Shown here: in pieces, positions 1 through 8,842 of the stretch
How the letters are laid out: every line of letters begins with the position of its first letter
How positions within the stretch are numbered: position 1 is the first letter of the stretch
Assembly (NCBI GenBank): GCA_029262175.1
Contig: JAJCZV010000073.1
Span: 17,475 to 81,474 of the forward strand
DNA from: Gemmatimonadota bacterium
Lineage (GTDB): Bacteria > Gemmatimonadota > Gemmatimonadetes > Palauibacterales > Palauibacteraceae
Direction of reading: 5' to 3'
Length of the DNA: 64,000 nt
The notes under the pieces: model-generated
Database searches by the model: none
What the model saw: the letters and a program-made list of their open reading frames with translations, nothing else
What the model was told of the DNA's origin: nothing
Position numbers and translations under genes: made by a program

Positions 1-1
1 T

Positions 2-748
2 GTCGCCGACGGATCACCGGCCCCGGCCGCCGCCTTCCTGACGATAGCCCCGAAGATCGGCGCCTTCATCGCGTTGAGCCGGCTCGTGGCGGTCATGCCG
101 GAGGAGCTGGTGGCCTGGCGGCCTCTTCTAGCCATCCTGGCTGCGACCACCATGACGATCGGCAATCTCTCCTGCCTCTGGCAGGATGACATCCGGCGGC
201 TGCTTGGCTGGTCGGCCGTGTCGCAAACAGGGTACGGGCTGATGGCGATCACGGCCCTCGGACGCAGCCACCTGGCGCTACCGGCCTTGTTGTTTTTTCT
301 TGCGGCTTATTCGCTCGCGAACATCGCAGCCTTCGGGGTGGTGATTTCGCTCCGAGGGCTTCGAACGCGCGCGGACTTCGCCGGGTTGTCGCGGACACGA
401 CCTGCGCTTTCGCTGGCGCTGGTGATCGCATTTCTTTCGTTCGTGGGCATCCCTCCGCTGGCGGGCTTCACCGCGAAGCTCGCTCTTTTTACGGCGACCA
501 TGGAGGCTGGCTACACTTGGCTCGCGGCACTCGCGGTCGCGAACACCGTCGCCTCGCTCTTCTACTACGCCCGGTTCCTGGGGCCGGCCTACTTCGAGCC
601 GCCCGACGGCGACCGAGACGTGTTCGGCTGGCGCCCGCTTCTGGTCGTGGCGGTCTGCACCGTTGGCTTGATCGCGCTCGGCCTTGGAGCAGAAATCGCG
701 ATCGACGCGTTCGGCCGAGCCGCGCTGCTGCCGGGATCGACCCCGTGA
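2..748 (+). CDS. nuoN: NADH-quinone oxidoreductase subunit N-like protein, C-terminal part
   Basis: The frame is open from base 2, so the gene starts before the window. About 248 residues are visible. The fragment has at least five hydrophobic helices and opens with APAAAFLTIAPKIGAFIAL, a segment typical of NuoN/antiporter-like subunits (Proton_antipo_M family) with a lysine buried in a helix. The later motif VGIPPLAGFTAKLALF, with its conserved Lys, is also characteristic of NuoN. The family forms a proton-translocating membrane subunit of respiratory complex I. An internal TTG at 74 could be mistaken for a start, but the conserved helix continues upstream of it. NuoN is more likely than NuoM or NuoL because little follows the last helices; the assignment between the three rests on partial sequence. 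Confidence 0.8.
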   Translation, partial: VADGSPAPAAAFLTIAPKIGAFIALSRLVAVMPEELVAWRPLLAILAATTMTIGNLSCLWQDDIRRLLGWSAVSQTGYGLMAITALGRSHLALPALLFFLAAYSLANIAAFGVVISLRGLRTRADFAGLSRTRPALSLALVIAFLSFVGIPPLAGFTAKLALFTATMEAGYTWLAALAVANTVASLFYYARFLGPAYFEPPDGDRDVFGWRPLLVVAVCTVGLIALGLGAEIAIDAFGRAALLPGSTP

Positions 749-817
749 ACCCTACTCCGTCGGAAAGGAGCCCCCTCGTGTGGAGACGCTCCCGCTTCGG
801 GGCCTGCGTCGCGTCTC

Positions 818-1138
818 TCAGGCATGCCGAGCAACCCGCGCCCTCGGAACGACGAGTGCGGTAAGCCCGATCACGAGTCCCACGAAGACATTGTTCAACG
901 CCAGACCGGTACCTTCGCGGAGTCCGGGCACGAACGCCGCGACGACGAGCCACAGGCCCAACACGACCTCCGCCCAGCCTTCCCACCGCACCTGAGTGAC
1001 GAGAGGAACCCCCATCACGAGCACCAACAACCCTGCCAACAGGTTGCTCCACATGTACGCCTCCGACCCGAAGCCGAGGAACGCGCTGAAGGCGACCCAC
1101 AGTCCGAGCACGGCCAGGATCCATCGCGAACCAGTCAT
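818..1138 (-). CDS. Small four-helix membrane protein, SPW-repeat-like
   Basis: This 106-residue protein has four predicted membrane helices arranged as two similar halves. Each half has a Trp-rich start and a Gly-rich helix (WSNLLAGLLVLVMGV; later WEGWAEVVLGLWLVVAAF and NNVFVGLVIGL), which resembles SPW-repeat proteins. The function of that family is unknown. A strong ribosome site (GGGGAGG, five bases before the ATG) supports the start. It reads leftward, convergent with the NuoN fragment, and no partner gene shares its transcript in the window. The family assignment is by resemblance only. Confidence 0.6.
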   Translation of the reverse strand: MTGSRWILAVLGLWVAFSAFLGFGSEAYMWSNLLAGLLVLVMGVPLVTQVRWEGWAEVVLGLWLVVAAFVPGLREGTGLALNNVFVGLVIGLTALVVPRARVARHA

Positions 1139-1324
1139 CGCATCCTCCCCGGAGGCGACCCTCGTGTCGCGCTCCGTCGACCATCTGGCATCAAGATGAG
1201 AACTTCGAACTCAAGACGACGTTAGACGGACATGACGGTTCTTTCATTAGGGAATTGGCGGCATCGAGTCGAAGGGTCGTCGCACGTAACGGCGTGAGCG
1301 AGAACCACGCTTAGGGGTGAACAC

Positions 1325-2278
1325 TCAGTGCAGATGCGAGTGCGTTGGAGAGCGACCCGGATCGCCACCAGCTGCAGTACCCAGGACATCGGCGATGTCG
1401 CTTCGCCGGGTCCGAACGGCGTGGACTCCCGCGGCTATGCACTCGCGCTTCGCGGCGAAGTCGAGCACGTCGATCGCGCGGCGGAACCGCGGGCGTAGGA
1501 CCAAATCGGCTCCCTCGAAGCGCAAATCCGCGTGTCGCAGGTGGCAGATCTCTACCGCCCGCATCAGAGCTTGGAAGCCGTTGTGGATAGGACGATCCGA
1601 CGGTTGCTGGATCGGATCGACGGCGATCACGATCGTCGCCCCAAACCCGCGTGCCACATCGACCGGGGCAAGGTCCGCGTAGGCCCCATCAGACAGCAGG
1701 TAACCGTCTCTTTCGAGCGGAGGAAGCACGCCGGCCAACGCCGCGCTCGCGTAGACCGCGTCGGCCGCCGGGCCCTCCTTGAGCACTACGCGCTCGCCCG
1801 TACGCAGATCGGTTGCGCAGATAGCGACGGGGACTCGCCCTCCGTCCAGATCTCGGCCCTGGGTCAGCGTACGCAGCAGTGCGTTCGCCGTCGCTGCGGA
1901 ACCCTCGCCCGCCCCCCAACCGCGCATCAGCGCCCACATAGCTCGCGCGCCGCGGAAGCCCGTTTGGGCCCGCCGGAGCAATCGCGGGCTCGAGCCGTGC
2001 CAAAGCGGGACGGGGCCTGGGAACGCCTCGGTATCCATGGTCACGAGCAACCGGTACCAGTCCGGATTCAACGAGTATGTGGCCCCGACGATCGCACCCA
2101 TCGAGACCCCGACGATCGCGGAAGGGGCAAAGCCCGCGGCGTTGAGCGCTCTGAGCACTCCCACGTGTGCGAACCCTCGCGCGCCCCCGCCCGAGAGCAC
2201 GAGCGTGAAGTCGAGGGGTCGTTTCAGGCCGCTTCCCTCGGCGGACTCTACCGAAGGCCCGGGCGCGCTCGAGATCAT
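1325..2278 (-). CDS. Patatin-like phospholipase (RssA/NTE type)
   Basis: This 317-residue protein has the patatin hallmarks. The oxyanion loop GGGARGFAHVGVL lies near residue 30, the nucleophile elbow GVSMG follows about 30 residues later, and the catalytic Asp lies in SDGAYADLAP. The family hydrolyses acyl esters of phospholipids through a Ser-Asp dyad. The reading frame is open further upstream, but I place the start at 2278, where ATG overlaps the stop of the upstream hydrolase (ATGA). That arrangement suggests translational coupling. It is the last gene of a leftward run of hydrolase, then patatin. A lipid-remodelling role beside the copper ATPase is inference. Confidence 0.85.
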   Translation of the reverse strand: MISSAPGPSVESAEGSGLKRPLDFTLVLSGGGARGFAHVGVLRALNAAGFAPSAIVGVSMGAIVGATYSLNPDWYRLLVTMDTEAFPGPVPLWHGSSPRLLRRAQTGFRGARAMWALMRGWGAGEGSAATANALLRTLTQGRDLDGGRVPVAICATDLRTGERVVLKEGPAADAVYASAALAGVLPPLERDGYLLSDGAYADLAPVDVARGFGATIVIAVDPIQQPSDRPIHNGFQALMRAVEICHLRHADLRFEGADLVLRPRFRRAIDVLDFAAKRECIAAGVHAVRTRRSDIADVLGTAAGGDPGRSPTHSHLH

Positions 2279-3171
2279 CGGGCTTGCGTGGTGACGAAGC
2301 GGCGGATCAAGCGGCGGCACCGCTCCGCATCCCTTAGGAGGGGATGGTGGTCGACCCCGGGGAGAGGCGTCAGGGACCAGGACGGCAGGCTCCTTTGGAG
2401 CGCCTGCACGCTCTCGATCGGCGCCGTATCGTCTACCTCGCCGTGCACGCAAAGCACGGACAACTCAGTCGAAAGCCGCTCTATCTCCGCTCGAACATCG
2501 AACCGATACACGCCCTCCCACATGGTCGAGGTGAACGAGCGCCATGTATGCGCGACGAGATCCTCCACGACCTCGCGTGGCATGTTCGGCAGGACCCGAG
2601 GTAGCCAGCGCCGCAGCAATCGTCGGGTCGCCATGCAAGTGAGCGACGCGAAAAGCAGGTTCCTGAAAACCCATCTTTCGGGGGCGGGACGAGCCGCGAA
2701 GTGTAGTCGGGCAGTCGATTCGTCCGCGAAGAGCGGCAGGCTGATGAGAACGAGTCCGCACACTTTTGCGGGATGCGCCGCAGCGTAGGCTATCGCGACG
2801 ATGGCGCCGTAGGAGTGACCCACCAGCGTTACGGGGCCTTTGTCCCTGATCGTATCGTGCAGCTCTTGCACGTGCCGGTCGACGGTGTATCGCGTCCAGG
2901 GTTTGGGCGATTCCCCGAACCCCAGCAAGTCGACGGCTATCAGACGATGATCGACCGACAGTGGCCAAACTCGACGCATCCAGTAACGGGCAGTCCCAGC
3001 GATCCCGTGCAGAAAGACTAAGGACGGACCTCGGTCGCCGATCTCCTCCGTGTGTAGGCCTCCCACTGAAGATCTCTTCGAACCGGGGAGCCACGCCGGA
3101 CGGCGACCCTCAATGCGTGGTTGAGCACCGGCAGAAACCCTGCCGTGCAACGCGCTCACGTTTGCCTGCAT
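2275..3171 (-). CDS. Alpha/beta-fold hydrolase
   Basis: This 298-residue protein has a complete alpha/beta-hydrolase layout. It has the oxyanion segment FLHGIAG, the nucleophile elbow GHSYG (Ser in the middle), an acid in HGEVDDTAP and the catalytic His in GVDHHPLL near the C-terminus. A helical cap lies between the nucleophile and the acid. The N-terminal 35 residues are Arg/Pro-rich and poorly conserved in look, so the true start may lie downstream. Its stop overlaps the patatin start by four bases. The substrate cannot be read from sequence; esters or lipids are likely because of the patatin partner. Confidence 0.85.
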   Translation of the reverse strand: MQANVSALHGRVSAGAQPRIEGRRPAWLPGSKRSSVGGLHTEEIGDRGPSLVFLHGIAGTARYWMRRVWPLSVDHRLIAVDLLGFGESPKPWTRYTVDRHVQELHDTIRDKGPVTLVGHSYGAIVAIAYAAAHPAKVCGLVLISLPLFADESTARLHFAARPAPERWVFRNLLFASLTCMATRRLLRRWLPRVLPNMPREVVEDLVAHTWRSFTSTMWEGVYRFDVRAEIERLSTELSVLCVHGEVDDTAPIESVQALQRSLPSWSLTPLPGVDHHPLLRDAERCRRLIRRFVTTQAR

Positions 3172-3234
3172 TCTGACCTCCTCGTCTACCCCAGGCTCGC
3201 CGCTAGCGCCCGGCTCAGTCTCGAACCGGAGCGG

Positions 3235-4278
3235 TCAAGCGGTCAAAAAGTCCTGTCGCATGCCGAGCGCCTCGTCGGTGATTCGCATCGATTCGTCGCC
3301 GTTCTGCACGGTCCCGGCGAGCGCACGGACGGCGTCCACGTTCTCGGGAATCACGATGGCCTCGTTGTTCACCTGATAGGTGTAGTAGAGCTCGCGACCA
3401 TTCACTGTCAGCACGTCTTCCCACAAGGCGACCTCCCACATGTCGCCGCGGGGACGGCCGAGATCTTTCATCAGCTCTATCGTGCTGTTCAACGCCACGA
3501 TCCCGTCGCTCATTCGGACGGTGGCGATCCGAGGGGCCGCCGCGAACGCGGCGAGAACGTCCTCAGCATCGCAAACCCGGCTTAGGGTGACGATCCAGTA
3601 GTGGTTGTGCATCTGAGTGTGTGAGGCTTTCGCCGCGATCGTGACGACATCGAGCTCGGGGATGACCGTCTGCGCGTCGGGCCCCTGATGACTGGGGATA
3701 TGCGGCTCGGGCACCACCGTGTTCATGATGCCTCCATGGTCCGACTCCCACGGATCCGTGGCCCGACGAATCAACACGCCGCGCGCTTTCTCGAGCAATC
3801 CCGCGTCACGAAGCGCCCCTAGGGTCCGGACCGTGCTCGTCGTGTTGCACGAAACCACGCGGGTCGCATCGCGCCCTACGGCGCTCTGATAGTTCGCCTG
3901 CGCGACAAAAGAATGTCCCGTCAGACTATGGCTTTCGCCGCCCTGTAGGATCGCCTTGACGCCTGCTCGCTTATAGCGCTCCAGGTTCTTCGCGCCGACA
4001 CCCTTCGGCGTGCAGTCCACCATCACATCAACGGCTCCGAGGAGGTCGTCCAACGTTCCGGCAATGGGGACCCCGGCAGCCTCCATCTCCTCTCTCCTGT
4101 CCGAAGCCGCGGCGTACACCGGAACTTCGCGAACCACCGCGGCCTTGATCCGGTAGTCGCTCGTGACGTCACCGACGCCCACGAGCCGCATGTCGGGCTG
4201 GGATCGGACCGCATCGGCCACGCGCTTCCCAATCACACCGTAGCCGTTTACCCCTACCGCTATCTTTTCTGTCCCCAT
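3235..4278 (-). CDS. gap2: Type II (archaeal-type) glyceraldehyde-3-phosphate dehydrogenase
   Basis: This 347-residue protein resembles the archaeal phosphorylating GAPDH family rather than the usual bacterial GapA. The Rossmann motif is VGVNGYGVIGKR at residues 8-19 and the catalytic cysteine is Cys144 in SCNTTSTVRTL. The archaeal-style segment HNHYWIV follows, and a VPEPHIPSHQG segment lies between them. The family interconverts glyceraldehyde 3-phosphate and 1,3-bisphosphoglycerate, often with dual NAD/NADP use. I chose the ATG at 4278 because GGAGGA sits just before it; a start four codons upstream is also open. It lies 60 bp behind the CopB ATPase and may share its transcript. Classical GAPDH has a copper-sensitive active cysteine, so a copper-responsive backup enzyme is possible (inference). 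Confidence 0.88.
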   Translation of the reverse strand: MGTEKIAVGVNGYGVIGKRVADAVRSQPDMRLVGVGDVTSDYRIKAAVVREVPVYAAASDRREEMEAAGVPIAGTLDDLLGAVDVMVDCTPKGVGAKNLERYKRAGVKAILQGGESHSLTGHSFVAQANYQSAVGRDATRVVSCNTTSTVRTLGALRDAGLLEKARGVLIRRATDPWESDHGGIMNTVVPEPHIPSHQGPDAQTVIPELDVVTIAAKASHTQMHNHYWIVTLSRVCDAEDVLAAFAAAPRIATVRMSDGIVALNSTIELMKDLGRPRGDMWEVALWEDVLTVNGRELYYTYQVNNEAIVIPENVDAVRALAGTVQNGDESMRITDEALGMRQDFLTA

Positions 4279-4338
4279 GAGTTCCTCCACCGTTGGCGGC
4301 GTCCTCTCTCGACGGCGCCGGTCGACCCGAGCTGCCCA

Positions 4339-6759
4339 TCACGTGTTGGCGGGAATCGCCCCGGACCCGGTTGGCGAGGTACCCGCCAGCCGGGTCCGCT
4401 TGAGCAGGAGCGCGTTTATCGCCACGAGAGCCGAGCTCCCGGACATGGCGAGTGCCGCCACTTCCGGACTGATTACTAGCGGGTAAAACACCCCGGCGGC
4501 CGCCGGGAAGGCCAGTACGTTGTAGCCCACGGCCCAGGTCAGATTCTGGTGCATTTTGCGCAGGGTAGCGCGCGACAACTCGATCGCCACCAGGACGTCC
4601 TGCGGATCGCTTCGCATAAGGACGACATCGGCGCTATCGATCGCGACGTCGGTACCGGCACCGATCGCGAACCCGACGTTGGCCTGCGTCAACGCGGGCG
4701 CATCGTTGACTCCGTCTCCCACCATGCCGACCCTTTTGCCGTCGTTTTGTAGCTCTTTGATCTTTTCGGCCTTTTCGCCGGGTAAGACGTCGGCAATCAC
4801 GATTTCAATGCCGAGTTCCCGCGCGATCCGCTCACCGGTCGCGCGGTTGTCGCCGGTGAGCATGACTACCTCGACCGCTCGCTCGCGCATCCGCCGGACC
4901 ATCTCCACCGAAGTAGGCCGCGGGGCATCCGCGATGGCGATGACACCGGTGAGCTTGCCGCCGTGCGCGAGGTGGACCACGGTCTGCCCAGCGGCCTGCA
5001 GTCGCTCAGCCTCTGTGGCGAGGCCAGCCATGTCGACCGCTTCCTCGTCCATCAGCCGTCGGTTTCCGAGCAACGCGGTACGGCCGCCCACCTCTGCCCG
5101 GGCCCCTTTGCCCTCGATGTTCTCGAATACCGAGAGCGGCTCGAGAGGGAGCCCCTCAGCCCGCCGCTTGATCGCCTCGGCGAGCGGGTGGTCGGACCCT
5201 TGCTCTACCGTCGCGGCGAGCGCCAGCACCTCGTCCTCCGTTGCTCCGGACGCCGCCACGATCTCCACCACGTCCGGCTGCCCCATCGTGAGGGTGCCGG
5301 TCTTATCGAACACCACCATGTCGAGCTTCGTGGCCTCCTCGAGCGCGGATGCGTTCTTGAACAGGATCCCTTTGGCGGCCCCGAGCCCCGTACCCACCAT
5401 GACGGCCATTGGGGTCGCCAGCCCCAGAGCGTCAGGACAGGCGATGACGAACACGGTGATGGTGAGCGTCACGGCGAACAGCATCGTCTGTCCGATCCAC
5501 CAGAACCAGATCGCGAAAGTGGCCAGTCCGATGACGATCGCGATCACGACGAGCCACTGTGACGCCTTGTCCGCGAGCAGCTGTGCGGGCGCCTTGGAGT
5601 TCTGTGCCTCTTGCACCAGCTTGACGATCTGGGCCAAGGCCGTTTCGGCTCCCACTTTGGTGGCTCGGTAGGTGAAGCTCCCGCTCTTATTGATGGTGGC
5701 GCCGATGACCTCGTCGCCCGGCGTTTTTGCCACGGGCATCGATTCGCCCGTCAGCATCGACTCGTCCACCTGCGACTGGCCCTCCAGCACTTCTCCATCC
5801 ACTGGGATCTTGTTGCCCGGACGGATGACTACTACGTCGCCGAGGGCCACTTCGGCGGTCGGCAACTCGACCTCGCCGCCGTCTCGGCGCACCGTGGCCA
5901 TCGGGGGAGCCAGATCCATGAGCGATCGAATGGCATCGGAAGCGCCGGCGCGGGCTCGCATCTCCAGCCAGTGGCCGAGAAGGATGAACACCAAGAGCAC
6001 CGCCACGGCCTCATAGAACTGCACGCCCTCGAAGAAGAACGTCGCGCCGACGCTGAACCCGTAGCCCGTGCCGACCGAGAGCACCACCAGCACGGCCATG
6101 TTGAGCACGCCGTTCGCGAGCGCTCGCCTTGCTGCGACGAAAAACGGCCAGCTCGGATAGATCACCGCGACGGTGGCGAGAACGAACAGCCATAGGTCGA
6201 GATCCAGACCGAAGGGCGGCGTGGGTGGCGCGAAGAGGTCGCCCATGGGCGAATAGATGAAGATGGGTACGGTGAACACGAGGCAGACCCAAAAGCGATT
6301 GCGCATATCGCGCACCATGGCCTGCATATCCATGCCCCCACCGTGGCCCATCTCGTGGGCCGTCTCGTCTTTCGACCCGCCGGGTTCGGGATGCCCTCCG
6401 TGCTCGGTGTTTGGGGCGGGCGCGCCCTGCTCCGGCTCGTACTCCGCCACCGGCTGCGCGCGAGCCCCGTGGCTTGCGTGATCCGCTCCCGTCATCTCTG
6501 CACCGCCGCTCGCCGGACCCTCAGAAAGGCCCACGTGTCGTGGCAACTGCTGCCCGGAACAGTGGTAGCCGCATGCGCGTACGGCGGCCTCGATGGTCTG
6601 GAGATCGGTGTCCGATTGGTCAAAAACCACCGTGGCGGAACCGGCCACGTAGTTGACCTCGACCTTCTCAACGCCGTCGAGCCGGGCCAGCTTCTTCTCC
6701 ACCCCGCGGGCGCTCAGTACCGAGACCAAGCCGCCGACCTCGAGGGTCACGGTCCTCAT
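4339..6759 (-). CDS. copB: CopB-like heavy-metal P-type ATPase with CPD motif
   Basis: This 806-residue P1B ATPase begins with an HMA-like domain (residues 1-66) that lacks the CxxC pair. A His/Met/Gly-rich linker typical of CopB ([12 protein letters not shown]) follows, then the membrane core. The phosphorylated Asp is Asp485 in [18 protein letters not shown] carries the HP motif, and [10 protein letters not shown] the hinge. The membrane metal motif reads CPD (residues 441-443, codon GAC at 5431-5433) where CopA has CPC and CopB has CPH. GGAGGG lies six bases before the chosen ATG; a longer open frame upstream is unlikely. It belongs to a leftward operon with the methyltransferase and a 45-aa peptide, under a putative copper-responsive promoter at 7601-7645. 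It probably exports Cu(I) or Cu(II); the altered motif makes the ion uncertain. Confidence 0.9.
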   Translation of the reverse strand: MRTVTLEVGGLVSVLSARGVEKKLARLDGVEKVEVNYVAGSATVVFDQSDTDLQTIEAAVRACGYHCSGQQLPRHVGLSEGPASGGAEMTGADHASHGARAQPVAEYEPEQGAPAPNTEHGGHPEPGGSKDETAHEMGHGGGMDMQAMVRDMRNRFWVCLVFTVPIFIYSPMGDLFAPPTPPFGLDLDLWLFVLATVAVIYPSWPFFVAARRALANGVLNMAVLVVLSVGTGYGFSVGATFFFEGVQFYEAVAVLLVFILLGHWLEMRARAGASDAIRSLMDLAPPMATVRRDGGEVELPTAEVALGDVVVIRPGNKIPVDGEVLEGQSQVDESMLTGESMPVAKTPGDEVIGATINKSGSFTYRATKVGAETALAQIVKLVQEAQNSKAPAQLLADKASQWLVVIAIVIGLATFAIWFWWIGQTMLFAVTLTITVFVIACPDALGLATPMAVMVGTGLGAAKGILFKNASALEEATKLDMVVFDKTGTLTMGQPDVVEIVAASGATEDEVLALAATVEQGSDHPLAEAIKRRAEGLPLEPLSVFENIEGKGARAEVGGRTALLGNRRLMDEEAVDMAGLATEAERLQAAGQTVVHLAHGGKLTGVIAIADAPRPTSVEMVRRMRERAVEVVMLTGDNRATGERIARELGIEIVIADVLPGEKAEKIKELQNDGKRVGMVGDGVNDAPALTQANVGFAIGAGTDVAIDSADVVLMRSDPQDVLVAIELSRATLRKMHQNLTWAVGYNVLAFPAAAGVFYPLVISPEVAALAMSGSSALVAINALLLKRTRLAGTSPTGSGAIPANT

Positions 6760-6811
6760 CGAAATCCCTCCAGTCTTGACGGGGATGTTGCGAGCTCGAC
6801 TTCTCGGAGCA

Positions 6812-6949
6812 TCAGCTGGAGGATGCTTGGTCCCCGTCTGTAGCTCCTGTGTCGGCGGCAGCGTGGCGGCGGCGCGCACGCCAACCGACGAGGGCGAACA
6901 CCAGAAGCAGTACGACGCCGCTGATCACGGTCAAGGTCTCCGGATTCAC
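6812..6949 (-). CDS. Predicted 45-aa single-span membrane peptide
   Basis: This short gene starts with GTG at 6949, one base after the methyltransferase stop, and ends with TGA at 6812-6814. A good ribosome site (AGGAGG, five bases upstream) is formed by the last codons of the methyltransferase gene. The product has one hydrophobic helix ([14 protein letters not shown]) followed by a basic stop-transfer patch (RARRRH) and a polar tail. That predicts one membrane span with the tail in the cytoplasm. It sits between the methyltransferase and the CopB ATPase, so it could be a small ATPase partner. No family is recognised. The support is the ribosome site, the tight spacing and the topology. Confidence 0.55.
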   Translation of the reverse strand: MNPETLTVISGVVLLLVFALVGWRARRRHAAADTGATDGDQASSS

Positions 6950-7570
6950 TTAGGCCTCCTGTATCTCTACGAGGGCGCGGCGAGGTATAAACATCGGCAC
7001 GCGACGCTGATATTGACGATACTCATCTCCGAACTTCTCGAGCACCTGCCGCTCCTCTTTGCGGGCAAGCAGGGCGTACGCCCCAACGATGATCGGGAAA
7101 GCGGCGACAGAGACGACAGTTGGCCAATGCACGATCCCTTCACCGAAGATGATCATGAACAGACCCGTATATTGAGGGTGACGCATCTTCGCATAAACGC
7201 CGTCGGTCACCAGCCGGTTCTCGCGGCGCGCTTGATAGATCGCACGCCAACCCTCGACAACCAGACCCGCGCCGGAAAACACGATCAAGTAGCCGAGTAC
7301 CATGGCGACGATGTGTGCGGCCGGGTTCCCAGACAGCTGCACCCACAGGTTGCCGCCCTCGGCCCAGGCGAGGTCCAGGCCGAAGAATCGCGCCAGAAGG
7401 TAGATCGTCAGCGGGAACCCGTACATCTCCGCGTAGAACGCGATGATGAACGCCTGGAGGACCCCGACTCGAGTCCACTCCTTCCAGCTTCCGGGAGCCA
7501 GATATCGATAGAGCAGCCAGGACACGATCACGATGACGATGACTGCGATGCCCCACATTCCGACGTGCAC
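6950..7570 (-). CDS. Isoprenylcysteine carboxyl methyltransferase (ICMT)-family membrane protein
   Basis: This 206-residue protein has five or six membrane helices. It carries the family's C-terminal signature: RLVTDGVYAKMRHPQYTG (the RHP motif binding S-adenosylmethionine) and then KFGDEYRQYQRRV. Such proteins methylate lipid-like or membrane substrates; bacterial members are often of unknown substrate and frequently lie beside metal ATPases. The start is GTG at 7570, preceded by AGGAGA seven bases upstream. It is the first gene of the leftward CopB operon, and the phased repeat promoter lies 49 bp upstream. Confidence 0.85.
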   Translation of the reverse strand: MHVGMWGIAVIVIVIVSWLLYRYLAPGSWKEWTRVGVLQAFIIAFYAEMYGFPLTIYLLARFFGLDLAWAEGGNLWVQLSGNPAAHIVAMVLGYLIVFSGAGLVVEGWRAIYQARRENRLVTDGVYAKMRHPQYTGLFMIIFGEGIVHWPTVVSVAAFPIIVGAYALLARKEERQVLEKFGDEYRQYQRRVPMFIPRRALVEIQEA

Positions 7571-7600
7571 AAGACTTCTCCTTTGGCGAACTGCTACGCT

Positions 7601-7645
7601 AGACTAGGGAGTCGTCTGTGGGGGCCGCGTGAGCTTTTCCTGAAG
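7601..7645 (-). promoter_or_regulatory. Putative 11-bp-phased response-regulator promoter for the CopB operon
   Basis: Read leftward, CTTCA (7641-7645), GCTCA (7630-7634) and a weaker CCCCA (7619-7623) recur at exact 11-bp steps. After the last repeat hexamer come 11 bp and then TAGTCT (7601-7606), a plausible -10. The same design occurs before eight other units in this window. It sits 49 bp before the methyltransferase start. The third repeat is weak, so confidence rests on the shared architecture. Confidence 0.5.
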
Positions 7646-7759
7646 ATCTCTTCATTCGCGTTCGCCCGTCCCCCTGCATGTAGGGAGCAACCTCTATTGC
7701 TTGTTCCTGGGTGACGGCGAGCCATGCTTCAGAGCGAAGGCTCATAACGGAGGACGGAC

Positions 7760-8509
7760 GTGACTACAACCGATCATCTCTCTAATGCCGACGACTTGGA
7801 TCAACTTGGAATCCAGGATTCGCTCGCAGACCTGTTCACCTCGCACCTGCTCGCGGACATGCCGATCCCGGACCACGCGAGAGTCGAACTCATTGCCGCC
7901 GAAACGAGACGGGCCTTCGAGCGACTCGCACATGTGCGTAAGGCCGTGTCCATCTTCGGATCCGCGCAGGCGGAGCCGACCAAGCGCTGGGGAGGTGCGG
8001 GGCGGGACCTGGCGCGGAGGTTGGTCGAAGAGGACTTCGCGGTGATCACTGGAGGCGGCCCGGGCCTCATGGAGGCGGCGAGCATGGGGGCGCGCGGACG
8101 CGGCTCTCTCTCGATCGGGCTCACGATCGACCTCGCCTCGCAGGAGGCTGTGAATCCCTACGTCGAGCTGGAGGTCCCCTTCCACTACTTCTTCCTCCGT
8201 AAGCTCGCCTTCATCAAATACTCGTGCGCGTTCGTGTGCCTACCCGGCGGGTTCGGGACCCTCGACGAGCTGTTCGAGGCGCTGAACCTCGTCAGCACTC
8301 AAAAGCTTCAGCCCTTCCCGATCTTGCTCTTCGGATCCGAGTACTGGGAGGGCTTGGTGTCGTGGTTGGGCACCGAGGCCGTCGGCGCGGGCACGCTGAC
8401 CGACGATCGAATGGCCCTCCTCGAGGTAGTGGACGATCCCGCTACCGTTGTCGATCGAGTACGGGAGTGTCACAAAGCTCTGTGCAACGCGCGAGGTGTA
8501 GACGGATAA
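7760..8509 (+). CDS. LOG-family protein (TIGR00730-type, lysine-decarboxylase-like Rossmann fold)
   Basis: This 249-residue protein has the two LOG-family signatures: GGGPGLMEAASMGA in the middle, and PGGFGTLDELFEAL about 70 residues later. The family cleaves nucleoside 5'-monophosphates to free base plus ribose 5-phosphate (cytokinin-activating or PpnN-like enzymes). The conserved Arg/Glu catalytic surroundings are present. The start is GTG at 7760, with GGAGG six bases upstream. It diverges from the CopB operon across a 189-bp gap. No copper link is evident, so its placement here may be incidental. Confidence 0.88.
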   Translation: MTTTDHLSNADDLDQLGIQDSLADLFTSHLLADMPIPDHARVELIAAETRRAFERLAHVRKAVSIFGSAQAEPTKRWGGAGRDLARRLVEEDFAVITGGGPGLMEAASMGARGRGSLSIGLTIDLASQEAVNPYVELEVPFHYFFLRKLAFIKYSCAFVCLPGGFGTLDELFEALNLVSTQKLQPFPILLFGSEYWEGLVSWLGTEAVGAGTLTDDRMALLEVVDDPATVVDRVRECHKALCNARGVDG

Positions 8510-8842
8510 CCTTCCGTGCCGCGCGAACCGGCCGGGGTCGCGCGCAATCCGCGCGAATCGTCAGTCGCGGTGCTCCGAGAGCCGCAATTTCGATCGTCCT
8601 CGAACGCGTTCGCGTTAGCTCGACGGCGGCGTGCGAATATAGAAAAGATAGATGAGGACACCGGCGCAGATTACCATCGCTGCTACAACCAGATTGATCA
8701 TGCGTAACTGTCACCTTTCCACTCACCCGAGAGACGCACACTACCGACCCTCTCTCGGCATCGTCGACGCGCGGATCTTGAGCGCGTTTACATCCACCAG
8801 GACGCCTTCCCCGCCGCTAGCGCGACACGGCGCCTCCCGAAA
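8510..8842. other. 333-bp intergenic stretch holding one possible microprotein gene
   Basis: Between the LOG gene and the lipoprotein gene I see only the 28-codon frame at 8615-8701. The rest is GC-rich with several short inverted motifs of CGCG type. No U-tract terminator, tRNA or phased CTTCA array was found. Confidence 0.5.
8615..8701 (-). CDS. Candidate 28-aa membrane microprotein
   Basis: An ATG at 8701 opens a 28-codon frame ending in TAA at 8615-8617. The peptide is almost entirely one hydrophobic helix (MINLVVAAMVICAGVLIYLF) followed by a short polar tail with Arg. It resembles in size and topology the accessory membrane peptides of transporters and oxidases. AAGGTGAC, about eight bases before the ATG, could serve as a ribosome site. 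The frame has no homologue I can name and could be chance, but a frame this hydrophobic with a plausible ribosome site in a true intergenic gap is worth listing. Confidence 0.4.
   Translation of the reverse strand: MINLVVAAMVICAGVLIYLFYIRTPPSS

Noticed and set aside
1139..1324. Possible tRNA or small RNA in the gap before the SPW-like gene
   Set aside because: No cloverleaf arms, no T-loop consensus and no clear terminator could be found by reading either strand.
1532..2788. A 418-residue plus-strand frame across the patatin and hydrolase genes
   Set aside because: Its composition is extreme (Arg/Ser/His) and the two minus-strand genes show full catalytic motifs.
4556..5671. A 371-residue Ser/Ala-rich frame antisense to copB
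   Set aside because: It mirrors the conserved ATPase core and has no domain features.
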